Shown here one piece after another: positions 48,032-57,286 of a stretch of DNA of 64,000 nucleotides (position 1 is the stretch's first letter; each line of letters opens with the position of its first letter). The stretch spans positions 496,001 to 560,000 of the forward strand of contig NZ_OY764211.1 of assembly GCF_963668165.1 (NCBI RefSeq). Reading direction: 5' to 3'. The translations under genes and the position numbers were made by a program. The stretch comes from Marispirochaeta sp. (GTDB lineage Bacteria; Spirochaetota; Spirochaetia; JC444; Marispirochaetaceae). Under the pieces are notes generated by a model. The model did no database searches. It saw only the letters and a list, made by a program, of their open reading frames with translations, and was not told the origin of the DNA.

Positions 48032-50041
48032 TCAAAAACCAATGGATCGGGGCGAAATTTCCTGTTCACCATTAAAGACCTTAACAAACTCCAGTCCCCG
48101 TGATGATGCCGCGAGGGAACCATCGTTTCTTGCCAGAAGCCATTCGTTACCGGGAAAGAGATAAATATCAGAAAGCCACTGTCCGGTCTTTTTACTCCAG
48201 ATGCTGATTGAATAATCGCTGTTTACACTGGCAACCAGATTACGATCCACACTGATTTTGTGGGGGACGTGAGAAATCGAAGAAAACGCAGAAAACCCGT
48301 CCCAGCCGGATACCTGGATTTCCGAGCGTCCCAGGGATGTAAACAGGCGCAGACCGTCCAGGATAAAAGTGGCATTGTGGTCTTCACCGGGATACGAGAG
48401 CAGGGGAAGGGAGTGCTGAAAGCCTGCACCCTGCAGCTGTTGAATGACCGTCATTATATGTCCGCGCCGTTCCTGCAGACCGAGGGTATAGAGGTGGTTC
48501 GTCAAGGGGTCATAATGAAGTGAGTAGACAAGAAGATCATCAGCTTCAAGAGATACGGTTTCTCCGGTACGCAGGTTTATACGGGTCAGGGGCGATGGAA
48601 AACGCGCTGAGGGACTTCGACCTACAATAATTGATTCTTTATCTATAAATGTAACATCCCGGATACCGGAAGCGGCGTACTGGTACAGGACTTCGCGATT
48701 CTGGAGGTCGTACTGCAGGATACTGCCGTTCTGATCAAGGCTTAAAAGTCGGTCGCCGTCGGTATAGATCTCTTTACAGGCGGATGAGACGGAAAAAAGT
48801 GCCTCGAAGGATCCGTCAGAAACGGAGAATAGATAAGCTTTGTCGGGGCTCTGGGCATTCCATACGACGCCGCGTCGGACATCAAGAGGCAGAAAACCTC
48901 CGCTCTGGTCGAAGGGAAGGGAAACTACCGTGGTTTCAATTGAATCAGGTGCAGATACGAAGGCCCCCCGCAGCTGTGGTGAATCGATCAGAATAAGAGA
49001 TCCGGGACTGCTGACAGAGAGAGACCCGTTCCAGGCATCTATGTCTGATATCCTTACCGGGCCCGACTTGCCCCAGAGGGTATAGCGGTTAAGATGGGGT
49101 ATAATCCGTCCAAGGTTTCCGTTTTCCATGCCCACATCTATTCCGCCCTGATGATACGAAAGCGAAACAGGGCGGTTGGAAGGGGGAGAAAAACGGAAAA
49201 CCTCCCGCAGTGTGCGGTCAGAAAAATCAATTTCGACAATTTCCTGGTACCGTCCCGGGTTTCGTATTACAGCGACGCGTGACATTCCGGGATGCACTGA
49301 AATCTTGCTTACTCCATCCATAGGAAGAGTTGACAGGGTTCGCCCGGTTACAAGGTCAAAAAGATGAAGGCTGGAATTTCGGTATCCGACACCGTATCTG
49401 CCTGTATTATTAAAACCCACCATCTCCAGATTGCTCATGGTTCCAATGGGGGCAGCTTTACGGCTGTTGATTTCTATGTCCCAGTAAATGATGTTGCCGG
49501 AGGGCAAATAGCAAACCATGGTTGATTCGGTATTGGAAATAAAGGCTGCTGAAACTATACCTAAGCCTTCGGCGGCAATATCAAGGGGAGAACCGGTCCG
49601 GGCATCCAGAATGGTCAGACTGTTCCTGTCAGCCCTGCTGTAGAAAAGATACGAACCTTTTGGGGAAAAACCGAGAGACAAAGGAGCGTCCTTTATGCGT
49701 ATACTGTACAGTTCCCTGTCTTCAATCCAGTTGTATACGCTGAGTCGGTACGTATTGATGCTGTCTGTAGAGATGAAGGCGGCCACCGGCATTTCAGGAT
49801 GAATAATCAAGTCGGAAAGCGGCAGATGACTTACCTGCCGGTTATACAAAAGTACACCGTTCCGCCACACCCGTAACGACCCATCTCTGCCGGCACTAAC
49901 AGTAATGCCCGCTGTTTCCTGTCTGGAGATGGATCGGACCTCACCGCTGTGTCCGGTCTGGATAACAATTCGAGGCTGCGGAGTATTGGCTGCAATAAAA
50001 AAAGGGACAAGTAATAGTATAAAGCCTATTAATCGTCTCAT
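48032..50041 (-). CDS. exported WD40-like beta-propeller protein
   Basis: The 669-residue protein has a signal peptide (MRRLIGFILLLVPFFIAANTPQP). Many repeats of WD40/YVTN type follow (IVIQTGHSGEVRSISRQETAGITVSAGRDGSLRVWR, LSLGFSPKGSYLFYSRADRNSLTILDARTGS, ISVHPGMSRVAVIR, ... KISVDRNLVASVNSDYSISIWSKKTGQWLSDIYLFPGNEWLLARNDGSLAAS). Probably two seven-blade propellers used as a scaffold in the periplasm or outer membrane. Function unknown. The first base of its start overlaps the last base of the CpXC gene stop. Confidence 0.75.
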   Translation of the reverse strand: MRRLIGFILLLVPFFIAANTPQPRIVIQTGHSGEVRSISRQETAGITVSAGRDGSLRVWRNGVLLYNRQVSHLPLSDLIIHPEMPVAAFISTDSINTYRLSVYNWIEDRELYSIRIKDAPLSLGFSPKGSYLFYSRADRNSLTILDARTGSPLDIAAEGLGIVSAAFISNTESTMVCYLPSGNIIYWDIEINSRKAAPIGTMSNLEMVGFNNTGRYGVGYRNSSLHLFDLVTGRTLSTLPMDGVSKISVHPGMSRVAVIRNPGRYQEIVEIDFSDRTLREVFRFSPPSNRPVSLSYHQGGIDVGMENGNLGRIIPHLNRYTLWGKSGPVRISDIDAWNGSLSVSSPGSLILIDSPQLRGAFVSAPDSIETTVVSLPFDQSGGFLPLDVRRGVVWNAQSPDKAYLFSVSDGSFEALFSVSSACKEIYTDGDRLLSLDQNGSILQYDLQNREVLYQYAASGIRDVTFIDKESIIVGRSPSARFPSPLTRINLRTGETVSLEADDLLVYSLHYDPLTNHLYTLGLQERRGHIMTVIQQLQGAGFQHSLPLLSYPGEDHNATFILDGLRLFTSLGRSEIQVSGWDGFSAFSSISHVPHKISVDRNLVASVNSDYSISIWSKKTGQWLSDIYLFPGNEWLLARNDGSLAASSRGLEFVKVFNGEQEISPRSIGF

Positions 50042-50658
50042 TACGATGCCTCCTCAAAACTGACAAGCTTTACAGAAATATAGGGAGAACGAAACATGGC
50101 GTTGTAAGGCTCTTCCTGCACAAGCTGATCTTTATCCTGGACCAATTTGTGGTATGTTTTAAGTGGAACCTGTACAATACCGACTTCGTCTTTTCGTAGT
50201 CCGATAACTTCAAATATAAGCTTTTCATTCTCGATTTTCTCAAAATAGATTACTATTCCGGATTCTGAGGGAGCTTTCTGCAGAAGATGAAGTTTGATGG
50301 CCTCTATCGAAAAGCGGTCCAGGGAGGAACGGTTCATCAGCAGAAACTCACGCAATTCAGGGTAACCTATAACAAGGTTATGATCCCTGGGGACCTCTTT
50401 TTGTCCTTTATAGAAAGCTTCGCGTTTGATTTCCGGGAGGAATAAAAGAGATGGCCCGGAGCCGGCAAAATGGAAGACTATCTCAAATTCAGGTTTAAGT
50501 TCTTTGCCGCAGTTCGGGCATATCAGTTTTAAAAACTCTCCCTGAATAATTTCATCTGCTTTTTCAGGGGAATTCTCAAGATTTATTATCTCAGGAACAG
50601 TGACCTTGACTTCCTGTTCGCAATAACAGGTTATGTTGTGTTCATTAACATGGTCCAT
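50041..50658 (-). CDS. CpXC-domain protein
   Basis: The 205-residue cytoplasmic protein has an N-terminal CpXC module: HNITCYCEQEVKVTVPEIINLENSPEKADEIIQGEFLKLICPNCGKELKPEFEIVFHF, with Cys pairs CYC and CPNC that likely bind a metal. A helical C-terminal part follows. Family function is unknown. ATG 50658 is chosen: ggtggagg lies 8 bases upstream, and the longer frame to 50679 lacks support. It sits 21 bases after the rseP stop and just before the WD40 gene. Confidence 0.82.
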   Translation of the reverse strand: MDHVNEHNITCYCEQEVKVTVPEIINLENSPEKADEIIQGEFLKLICPNCGKELKPEFEIVFHFAGSGPSLLFLPEIKREAFYKGQKEVPRDHNLVIGYPELREFLLMNRSSLDRFSIEAIKLHLLQKAPSESGIVIYFEKIENEKLIFEVIGLRKDEVGIVQVPLKTYHKLVQDKDQLVQEEPYNAMFRSPYISVKLVSFEEAS

Positions 50659-50679
50659 AGTATATTCCTCCACCAACAA

Positions 50680-52050
50680 TCAGAGCCTGGTAAAAAAGTA
50701 AAAGATATCATTAAAAGTTGTAAAAACCAGAAGAGCCATTATAAATATAAAACCGAATACTTGGTAGCGGTTAAAAACCTTTGAAGAAATTCTTTTTTTA
50801 CGGAGCATTTCAAATACTGTTATGACAATTAAACCGCCATCCAGGGCCGGGATGGGTAGAAGATTCATCACAAAAAGCGCCACACTCAGGAAACTTAAAA
50901 AGCGGAAAAGCGCTATAAGTCCTGTCTGAATACCCTCACTGAAGCCGCTCGAGGCTACCTGTCCAACCATGTAGGTTATTCGTATTGGACCGGATACCGC
51001 CTGCTGTAAATCTATACCCTTAAAGAGCAGGGCGAAACTTTTGATGCTCAGGCCGATGATAGAAAAGGACTCGCTGAATCCCCTGTAAAGGGCCTGAAGG
51101 GGGGATGCTGCACGCTGTGTTGAGGTTATACTCGCGTAACTGATGCCGGTAACCGGTGTTCCGTTTTCGTTGTAATCAGGAACCATACGAAGATCGATAA
51201 TCTTTCCATTGCGTTCGATCTTTAATCCGAATCTTAAAGGATGATTTTCCAGGACCTGCAGAAAATCAAGATGGTTTTGGACGGCTTTACCGTCTGCCTC
51301 GACAATTCGGTCTCCAGGAAGAATTCCGGCTGCTGCTGCAGGGGACCCGGAAGCCACTTCGGCTACAACAGGCTCGATCCAGGGCGTAACCCCTATAATG
51401 CCTCCCCCGGTTTCCGGGTTCATTCTTGGGGTTATTGTAATGGGAAGGATCTCTCCGTTCCGTTCTACTGAAAGGCTGAGGGTTTCGCCGGCCCGTATCG
51501 AAATCAGCTCCTGTATATCCCGATAGTGTTCTACCTCTTTGCCGTTTATGCTGACAATCAGATCGCCAGTCTTGATTCCTGCCTGATCTGCGGGATACCG
51601 GGAAGCGGCTGTACCAACATTGTCGTAATCAGAAACAAGGATAATCCTGTTGTCAAAGGTCTTAATGCTGAAGCCGATTCCCCATATCAGGGAGAGAATA
51701 AGAACGGAAAATATCAGATTACTTACCGGTCCTGCCAGAAAAGTAAGCACCCGCCGCCATGGCGCAACGGAAAAAAGTGAACCTTCTTCCGGGCCGGTAT
51801 TTTCGGATTCAGCTGCTTCTCCGGGCTGCAGGTTCTGCTCACCCTTTAATTTACAGTAACCTCCAATAGGCAGCGAGGAGATTCGATACTCTGTTCCCCG
51901 AAAACTAAACCGGACAAGGGGGTTTCCCCAGCCAAGAGAAAAGGCTTCAACCTCAATACCCATAGCTTTGGCGGCCAGAAAATGGCCTGTTTCATGCACA
52001 AATATTACAATACCGAGGCCGATCAGCCCGGTTACAATGGTAAAAAACAT
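50680..52050 (-). CDS. rseP: site-2 protease RseP (RIP zinc metalloprotease)
   Basis: An intramembrane zinc protease that cleaves membrane-bound regulators, classically anti-sigma factors. It has 456 residues. Zinc motif HETGHF in the first membrane segment (LGIVIFVHETGHFLAAKAMG), two tandem PDZ domains (around VGTAASRYPADQAGIKTGDLIVSINGKEV and VASGSPAAAAGILPGDRIVEADGKAV) and the third zinc ligand in MNLLPIPALDGG. The order dxr-rseP is conserved in bacteria. Its sigma/anti-sigma target is not in the window. Confidence 0.95.
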   Translation of the reverse strand: MFFTIVTGLIGLGIVIFVHETGHFLAAKAMGIEVEAFSLGWGNPLVRFSFRGTEYRISSLPIGGYCKLKGEQNLQPGEAAESENTGPEEGSLFSVAPWRRVLTFLAGPVSNLIFSVLILSLIWGIGFSIKTFDNRIILVSDYDNVGTAASRYPADQAGIKTGDLIVSINGKEVEHYRDIQELISIRAGETLSLSVERNGEILPITITPRMNPETGGGIIGVTPWIEPVVAEVASGSPAAAAGILPGDRIVEADGKAVQNHLDFLQVLENHPLRFGLKIERNGKIIDLRMVPDYNENGTPVTGISYASITSTQRAASPLQALYRGFSESFSIIGLSIKSFALLFKGIDLQQAVSGPIRITYMVGQVASSGFSEGIQTGLIALFRFLSFLSVALFVMNLLPIPALDGGLIVITVFEMLRKKRISSKVFNRYQVFGFIFIMALLVFTTFNDIFYFFTRL

Positions 52051-52065
52051 TAAAATGTGTGCTCC

Positions 52066-53205
52066 TTATACTGCAAGCAATTTTTCAGCTGCAGAGCGTA
52101 CTCGTGAATCCACATCGAATACCCCCTGCAAATCTATCGGTGCTTCGCTCCAGTCTTGTTGCAGAACAGTTTCAACAATCTCCGGAATCTGCAGATAACT
52201 GATACGGTTATGTATAAAGGCATCAACCGCTGCCTCGTTGGCGGCATTATATGCCGTAGGATACGAAGCCGATTTGCGGGAGGCCTGAAAAGCCAGTTTA
52301 AGCATCGGATACCGTCTGAAATCCGGTTCATAAAAATCAAGACTCTTTCCTGTGAGGTCAAGGGGTGCAAAGTTACTCACCAGGGTTTCCGGAAACGATA
52401 GAGCGTTTATAATCGGGTTTTTCATATCCGGTGCGCTTATCTGAGCATAAAGTATACCGTCACAGGTTCGTACAAGAGAGTGGACATAACTTTGCGGATG
52501 AATCAGGACAGAGACCTTGTCGGTGTTCATGTCAAAAAATCGCTCAGCTTCGATAACCTCAAGGCCCTTATTGGCCATGGAAGCAGAATCGATGGTTATT
52601 TTGACGCCCATCTTCCAGGTTGGGTGGTTCAGAGCTTCCTGAACACTTACATTGTCAAGCTGCTCCAGCGGAGTCGTGCGGAAGGCTCCACCGGAGGCGG
52701 TTAAAATGATGTCGCTGATTTCAGAGTGTGGACGGTTTTTCAGGAGCTGGAAGACCGCGGCGTGTTCCGAGTCCACAGGAAGAACATTGACTCCTTTGTT
52801 CCTTGCTTCCGGTAACAGCAAATCCCCTGCCATGACGATTGTCTCTTTATTGGCCAGGGCGAGGTCCATGCCTGCACTGATAGCAGATGCAGAGGGAGCA
52901 AGACCGCCGGATCCCATAATCCCGTTAACCACAATATCGGCCTGTACGGAGTCAATCAGCTCTACAGCCGCGTTTTTGCCGAAAATGTCGATTTCTTCAG
53001 CCCCATCGGCTTTTGAGATTCCACTAAGGGCGGTTTTTGCCTCAGGATGCTTCCGGGCAATCTGTAAAAGCTGATCTGTATTAGTGTGGGCGCTCAGCCC
53101 GACAATCCTGAATCTGTCGGGAAAGGAGGAGATAACATCAAGAGTACTTGTGCCGATAGAGCCGGTAGCTCCAAGTAGAATAACGCGTTTTGTTTTCATC
53201 TTCAT
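52066..53205 (-). CDS. dxr: 1-deoxy-D-xylulose 5-phosphate reductoisomerase
   Basis: Second enzyme of the MEP isoprenoid pathway; the fosmidomycin target. The 379-residue protein has the NADPH site ILLGATGSIGTSTLDVI, GSGGLAPSASAISAGMDLALANKETIVMAG, PVDSEHAAVFQLL, LTASGGAFRTTPLEQL, HPTWKMGVKITIDSASMANKGLEVIEA and HPQSYVHSLV. The start overlaps the cdsA stop by one base (TGATG). Confidence 0.96.
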   Translation of the reverse strand: MKMKTKRVILLGATGSIGTSTLDVISSFPDRFRIVGLSAHTNTDQLLQIARKHPEAKTALSGISKADGAEEIDIFGKNAAVELIDSVQADIVVNGIMGSGGLAPSASAISAGMDLALANKETIVMAGDLLLPEARNKGVNVLPVDSEHAAVFQLLKNRPHSEISDIILTASGGAFRTTPLEQLDNVSVQEALNHPTWKMGVKITIDSASMANKGLEVIEAERFFDMNTDKVSVLIHPQSYVHSLVRTCDGILYAQISAPDMKNPIINALSFPETLVSNFAPLDLTGKSLDFYEPDFRRYPMLKLAFQASRKSASYPTAYNAANEAAVDAFIHNRISYLQIPEIVETVLQQDWSEAPIDLQGVFDVDSRVRSAAEKLLAV

Positions 53206-54041
53206 CAGCTAAAATAGTTAAGAATCAGGAAATATAAAGGAGCACTGAAAATAATAGAATCTATTGAATCCAGTATTCCACCTCGCCCGGGAATCACGTC
53301 CCCTGAGTCCTTGATAACAGCTGATCGTTTCAGTGCGGATTCAGCAAGGTCACCGATAATGGCAGTCAAACCAACAGAGACCCCCGCGGCACATGCTACA
53401 TATATGCTGGTAAAAATCACCGGGAGCAGATAGTGGATGAGTGCAGCTATAATAATAGTGACAATGAATCCCGAACCAAATCCAACCAGGCTTTTATTTG
53501 GACTGGCTTTAAACAATCGGCGTGATTTTCTGCCAAAGAGTGAACCGAAAATATAGGCGGCGGTATCATTTGCGAAGACAAGAATAAGAAAGGTGAAAAG
53601 GCGAAGACCGGGATGCTCAAGCCCAGTAATGCGAACAGCGTAAATTGAGAAAAAAGCCGGATAAAAGAACGTGGTAAAAGAAGCGCCAATGCGAAGCAGA
53701 GACGAACTGAAATCCCTGTCTTCAGAATTCTGGATTTCGCGCATGAGAATAAACATCAGGACCAGAACGGTGTAGTATTCGATGAGCCGCCCAGAAATAC
53801 CGAAATGCATGCCCGTCCAGGTCAAAAACGGAAAAAGAGCCGCCGAAAAGGGAACAAAAAAGGGTACGGAGTACCCTTTCTGTCGGAAAAGATTGGCAGT
53901 TTCTCTGGATCCAAGGTATATAAAGACTACAGTAAAGAGGGTAAAAAGCAGATGATTCCCCTGGGGGAAAAAAAGAATAATTGCGGAAATCCCGGGGACC
54001 CCGACAGCAAAGGTTAGGATTCTTGATTGTATGCTTGTCAT
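53205..54041 (-). CDS. cdsA: phosphatidate cytidylyltransferase
   Basis: Makes CDP-diacylglycerol from phosphatidate and CTP, the branch point of phospholipid synthesis. The 278-residue membrane protein has about seven hydrophobic segments and the family signature near the C-terminus (SALKRSAVIKDSGDVIPGRGGILDSIDSIIFSAPLYFLIL). FGRKSRRLFKASPNKSLVGFGSG precedes it. It sits between uppS (4-base overlap) and dxr, the conserved lipid-isoprenoid neighbourhood. Confidence 0.94.
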   Translation of the reverse strand: MTSIQSRILTFAVGVPGISAIILFFPQGNHLLFTLFTVVFIYLGSRETANLFRQKGYSVPFFVPFSAALFPFLTWTGMHFGISGRLIEYYTVLVLMFILMREIQNSEDRDFSSSLLRIGASFTTFFYPAFFSIYAVRITGLEHPGLRLFTFLILVFANDTAAYIFGSLFGRKSRRLFKASPNKSLVGFGSGFIVTIIIAALIHYLLPVIFTSIYVACAAGVSVGLTAIIGDLAESALKRSAVIKDSGDVIPGRGGILDSIDSIIFSAPLYFLILNYFS

Positions 54042-54739
54042 TCAGCTCCGCCGTAGCGCCGTGTTCGGCCTTGATAGTCTATGATGGCCGTATCAAGATC
54101 GTCTCCAGTCCAATCGGGCCATAGTTTCTCTGAAAAATATAGCTCCGCATAGGCGGATTCCCAAAGAAGAAAATTGGAAAGTCGTTTTTCTCCAGCCGTT
54201 CTGATAACAAGATCGGCATCGGGTACTTCCGGGTTGTCAAAACAGCTTCGAAGGGTCTTTTCGTCTACCATTTTTTGTCCGTTCTCAAACAGACGGCTGA
54301 TTGCCCGCAGTATCTGGTCGCGGCTCCCGTAATTTATCGCGATATTGACGGTTAGACCCGGGAAATCTGCAGTGTCGTCACGTACCGACATCAATTCCTT
54401 ACGGACCTGTTCGGGAAGATTCTCCGTGTTCCCAGTGTGGATAACCCGGATCTTGTGCTTTCGGTAGAAATCCATCTCTTTTCGAAGATAGACATTAATA
54501 AGGTTAAATAAGAACTTTACCTCATCCTGGCTGCGGCGCCAGTTTTCGGTAGAAAAGGTGAACAAGGTGACATACTGAATACCCAGCTCCGCCGCCCGCC
54601 CAATAACCGCTTTAGCGCTTTTGAGTCCCTCTTTATGGCCGGCAGTCCGCTGAAGATTGCGCATTCTGGCCCAGCGGCCGTTCCCATCCATAATAATGCC
54701 AATATGCTTCGGCAAACGAGCCGGGTCTATTGTGCCCAT
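54038..54739 (-). CDS. uppS: isoprenyl transferase (undecaprenyl diphosphate synthase)
   Basis: A cis-prenyltransferase making the C55 lipid carrier for cell-wall precursors. The 233-residue protein has HIGIIMDGNGRWARMRNLQRTAGHKEGLKSAKAVI (catalytic Asp in MDGNGRWA), YVTLFTFSTENWRRSQDEV, INYGSRDQI and DLVIRTAGEKRLSNFLLWESAYAELYF. All substrate-binding motifs are present. It begins 8 bases after the frr stop and overlaps cdsA. Confidence 0.96.
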   Translation of the reverse strand: MGTIDPARLPKHIGIIMDGNGRWARMRNLQRTAGHKEGLKSAKAVIGRAAELGIQYVTLFTFSTENWRRSQDEVKFLFNLINVYLRKEMDFYRKHKIRVIHTGNTENLPEQVRKELMSVRDDTADFPGLTVNIAINYGSRDQILRAISRLFENGQKMVDEKTLRSCFDNPEVPDADLVIRTAGEKRLSNFLLWESAYAELYFSEKLWPDWTGDDLDTAIIDYQGRTRRYGGAE

Positions 54740-54747
54740 GAACGAGT

Positions 54748-55302
54748 TTAGATCTCTAGGATCTCTTTCTCCTTCTTGTCGAGCTTTTCATTAATCTGTT
54801 CGATATACAGATTCGTGAGCTTCTGAATGTCATCAGTTCCCCGCTTGACATCGTCCTCGGTCAAATTTCCTTCTTTTTGCTGTTTTTTCAGATCATCGTT
54901 GGCATCCCGACGGATGTTGCGAATCGCCACACGACCCTGCTCTGCAGTACTCTTTGCAAGCTTGACCAGTTCTTTTCTTCGGTCTTCAGTAAGAGGCGGA
55001 ATATTGATACGTATAACTTTGCCGTCGTTGTTTGGATTTACCGAAAGTTCCGACTTGAGCAGGGCTTTTTCTATGTCGCCAAGAACATTCTTGTCCCAGG
55101 GTTGAATAACAACAAGCCGTGCTTCAGGAGTGGAAATTGTGGCCACCTGTGACAGTGGGGTGGGGGCTCCGTAATATTCTACCTTGACCTTGTCGAATAA
55201 AGCTGCGGAGGCACGGCCGGTCCTGATAGATCCGAACTCTTCCTCCATGGCTGCGAGGCTCTTTTTCATCCGGTCTTCAGCGCTCTTTTTTATCGATTCC
55301 AT
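54748..55302 (-). CDS. frr: ribosome recycling factor
   Basis: Splits post-termination ribosomes together with EF-G. The 184-residue protein has the canonical ESIKKSAEDRMKKSLAAMEEEFGSIRTGRASAALFDKVKVEYYGAPTPLSQVATISTPEARLVVIQPWD, SVNPNNDGKVIRINIPPLTEDRRKELVKLAK and the coiled-coil end. The ATG follows ggagg. A terminator-like hairpin lies between tsf and frr. Confidence 0.97.
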   Translation of the reverse strand: MESIKKSAEDRMKKSLAAMEEEFGSIRTGRASAALFDKVKVEYYGAPTPLSQVATISTPEARLVVIQPWDKNVLGDIEKALLKSELSVNPNNDGKVIRINIPPLTEDRRKELVKLAKSTAEQGRVAIRNIRRDANDDLKKQQKEGNLTEDDVKRGTDDIQKLTNLYIEQINEKLDKKEKEILEI

Positions 55303-55327
55303 TTTTCCTCCTTACGCGGTCAGCCTT

Positions 55328-55356
55328 AAAAAGGCAGGTCCCCGCAAAGGGGGACC
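55328..55356 (-). terminator. hairpin between tsf and frr (terminator or attenuator)
   Basis: On the minus strand a 7-bp stem (ggtcccc / ggggacc) with a 6-base loop is followed by tgccttttt. It sits 18 bases after the tsf stop. Placed inside a co-directional run, it may reduce frr expression relative to rpsB-tsf. Confidence 0.55.
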
Positions 55357-55374
55357 GCTGATCTTTGTCGTCTT

Positions 55375-56214
55375 TTATTCTGCGCCTACAGCGTAGTAGA
55401 CGTAATCGTTGATCGTAAGTTTTCCGCCAACATCTTTCGAAACTTCATCCATAACCTGGGAAACGCTCTTTTTTTCTTCTTTAACGAAACCCTGGTTCAG
55501 AAGGCAGATCTCAGAAAGGTGCTTATTCAGTTTACCCTTAACAATACCTTGCACCACGTTATCGGGTTTATCCAGATTTTTGGCCTGGACGGTAAAAATC
55601 TCTTCCTGTTCCTTAAGGTAGGCAGGATCAACAGCATCTTTATCAAGGTACAGGGGATTGTAGGCCGCGATATGAAGAGCGGTGTCAAAAGCGAACTCTT
55701 TTACCCGGGAATCAGTTATCATGTCGGACTTTTCAAGACTGAATTTTACCAGCACGCCAATATTACCTTCACCGTGAACGTAGTCAACAGCGATTTCATT
55801 ATCCCCAACAGGAAGGGATTTGAAGCGTGCTATAGTAATATTCTCCTTGATCTTACTGACCACTTCGGTAACAAGCGCTTCAAGTTCTGGAGTGCTTTCG
55901 GTAAGGCCATCGTCGGCGATCTTGCGAATAATTTTTTCTCCGCTTTCGATAAACTCTTTGTTTCGCGCGACAAAATCAGTCTCGCATCCCAGCTCGAGAA
56001 TCACAGCCCGGGAATCGGTAACCAGGGAAAATACCCGGCCCTCATTTGTCGCCCGTCCGCTTCGCTTTGCAGCGGCGGCGAGTCCAAGCTCTTTCAGAAT
56101 CTTTTCCGCTTTTGCGAAATCTCCATCGGATTCAACCAGGGCCTTTTTGCACTCCATCATGCCGGCTCCGGTTTTATCACGTAATGTTTTTACATCTGCT
56201 GCGCTTACTGCCAC
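55375..56214 (-). CDS. tsf: translation elongation factor Ts
   Basis: Nucleotide exchange factor for EF-Tu. The 279-residue protein begins at a GTG (56214): AVSAADVKTLRDKTGAGMMECKKALVESDGDFAKAEKILKELGLAAAAKRSGRATNEGRVF, including the TDFV motif in ELGCETDFVARNKEF, and a dimerisation/C-terminal part ending VGGKLTINDYVYYAVGA. aggagc lies upstream of the GTG. An apparent longer frame to 56397 is antisense-like sequence inside rpsB. Confidence 0.96.
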   Translation of the reverse strand: MAVSAADVKTLRDKTGAGMMECKKALVESDGDFAKAEKILKELGLAAAAKRSGRATNEGRVFSLVTDSRAVILELGCETDFVARNKEFIESGEKIIRKIADDGLTESTPELEALVTEVVSKIKENITIARFKSLPVGDNEIAVDYVHGEGNIGVLVKFSLEKSDMITDSRVKEFAFDTALHIAAYNPLYLDKDAVDPAYLKEQEEIFTVQAKNLDKPDNVVQGIVKGKLNKHLSEICLLNQGFVKEEKKSVSQVMDEVSKDVGGKLTINDYVYYAVGAE

Positions 56215-56224
56215 GTATCTGCTC

Positions 56225-57190
56225 CTAATCTTCGTATAGTTTATCTTCGTCAACCAGCGCGACGGTCTCTTCCTCGACAACCGTTTCTTCGACAGGGCTT
56301 TCGGTCTTTTCTTCTTCTTCGGGACTATAATCGGAATAATCCTTATCAGTGAAGGATTCTTCGGTTTTCTCGTCTTCGCTATTGACGGCCGCCGCAACTG
56401 ATACGGTCTCTACTTCTTCACTCTTTTCCGCATCGTCCTTATCAGGTACTTTCTCGGAATTGAGGTCCTCATCGTCGTCCTGAAGGGTTTCAATAACTTC
56501 AAGTCCGATTTCGTTGTCGGCTTCAACAACTGCATTGGCAATAATCTGTGTAAACAGGGTTATTGCACGGATTGCGTCATCGTTTCCGGGAATAGGGTAG
56601 TTGATGCCGTCAGGATTACAGTTGGTATCAACTACTGCGATAATGGGAATACCCATACGCTGGGCTTCCGCTACCGCGATGGACTCTTTCTTGGTATCGA
56701 TAATAAAAACCACGCCGGGGAGGTCTTTCATTTCCTTGATACCGCCGAGGTTTTTCTCCAGGCGTGCACGCTCTTTATTGAGTTTTGATACCTCTTTTTT
56801 AGTCAGGCTTTCGAAGGTTCCGTCAATTTCCATCTTCTCAATTTTCTTCAGACGAAGAATCGACTTCTTAATGGTAGAAAAATTGGTGAGCATGCCTCCG
56901 AGCCAGCGGTTGTTCACATAGTACATTCCGCAGCGCTGTGCTTCACGCTCAATTGCCTGCTGAGCCTGTTTTTTTGTTCCGATAAAGAGGACTGATTTGC
57001 CCTCGTGAACGGATTTACGGACCACCTCGTATGCTTCGCGAATCGCGGCGATGGTCTTCTGCAAATCGATGATGTGGATCCCGTTCCGCTCGGCGAAGAT
57101 ATACTTCTTCATGCGGGGGTCCCAGCGCTTGGTCTGGTGGCCGAAATGGACCCCCGACTCAAGCAGGTTCTTCATAGTAACTACTGCCAA
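56225..57190 (-). CDS. rpsB: 30S ribosomal protein S2 with acidic C-terminal extension
   Basis: The S2 core ([45 protein letters not shown] ... [34 protein letters not shown]) ends near residue 235. About 85 more residues follow, mostly Glu and Asp with runs such as [22 protein letters not shown] and [20 protein letters not shown]. Core S2 is about 240 residues in most bacteria, so the tail is an addition. The start is TTG at 57190, with aggagg upstream, and fits the family N-terminus. tsf follows after 10 bases. Confidence 0.95.
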   Translation of the reverse strand: MAVVTMKNLLESGVHFGHQTKRWDPRMKKYIFAERNGIHIIDLQKTIAAIREAYEVVRKSVHEGKSVLFIGTKKQAQQAIEREAQRCGMYYVNNRWLGGMLTNFSTIKKSILRLKKIEKMEIDGTFESLTKKEVSKLNKERARLEKNLGGIKEMKDLPGVVFIIDTKKESIAVAEAQRMGIPIIAVVDTNCNPDGINYPIPGNDDAIRAITLFTQIIANAVVEADNEIGLEVIETLQDDDEDLNSEKVPDKDDAEKSEEVETVSVAAAVNSEDEKTEESFTDKDYSDYSPEEEEKTESPVEETVVEEETVALVDEDKLYED

Positions 57191-57286
57191 GGTTTCCCTC
57201 CTAGACGCGGCTGCTAACCGCTTCCTTCTCTTTTATTCTCACACCTGGTTGCGGCCCTAGCCGAATACCGTTTTGGCGTGGAAGAT

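Noticed and set aside
56215..56397. Longer EF-Ts frame starting at 56397
   Set aside because: The extra 61 residues are Lys/Arg/Pro-rich out-of-frame translation of the rpsB acidic tail; GTG 56214 matches the family start.
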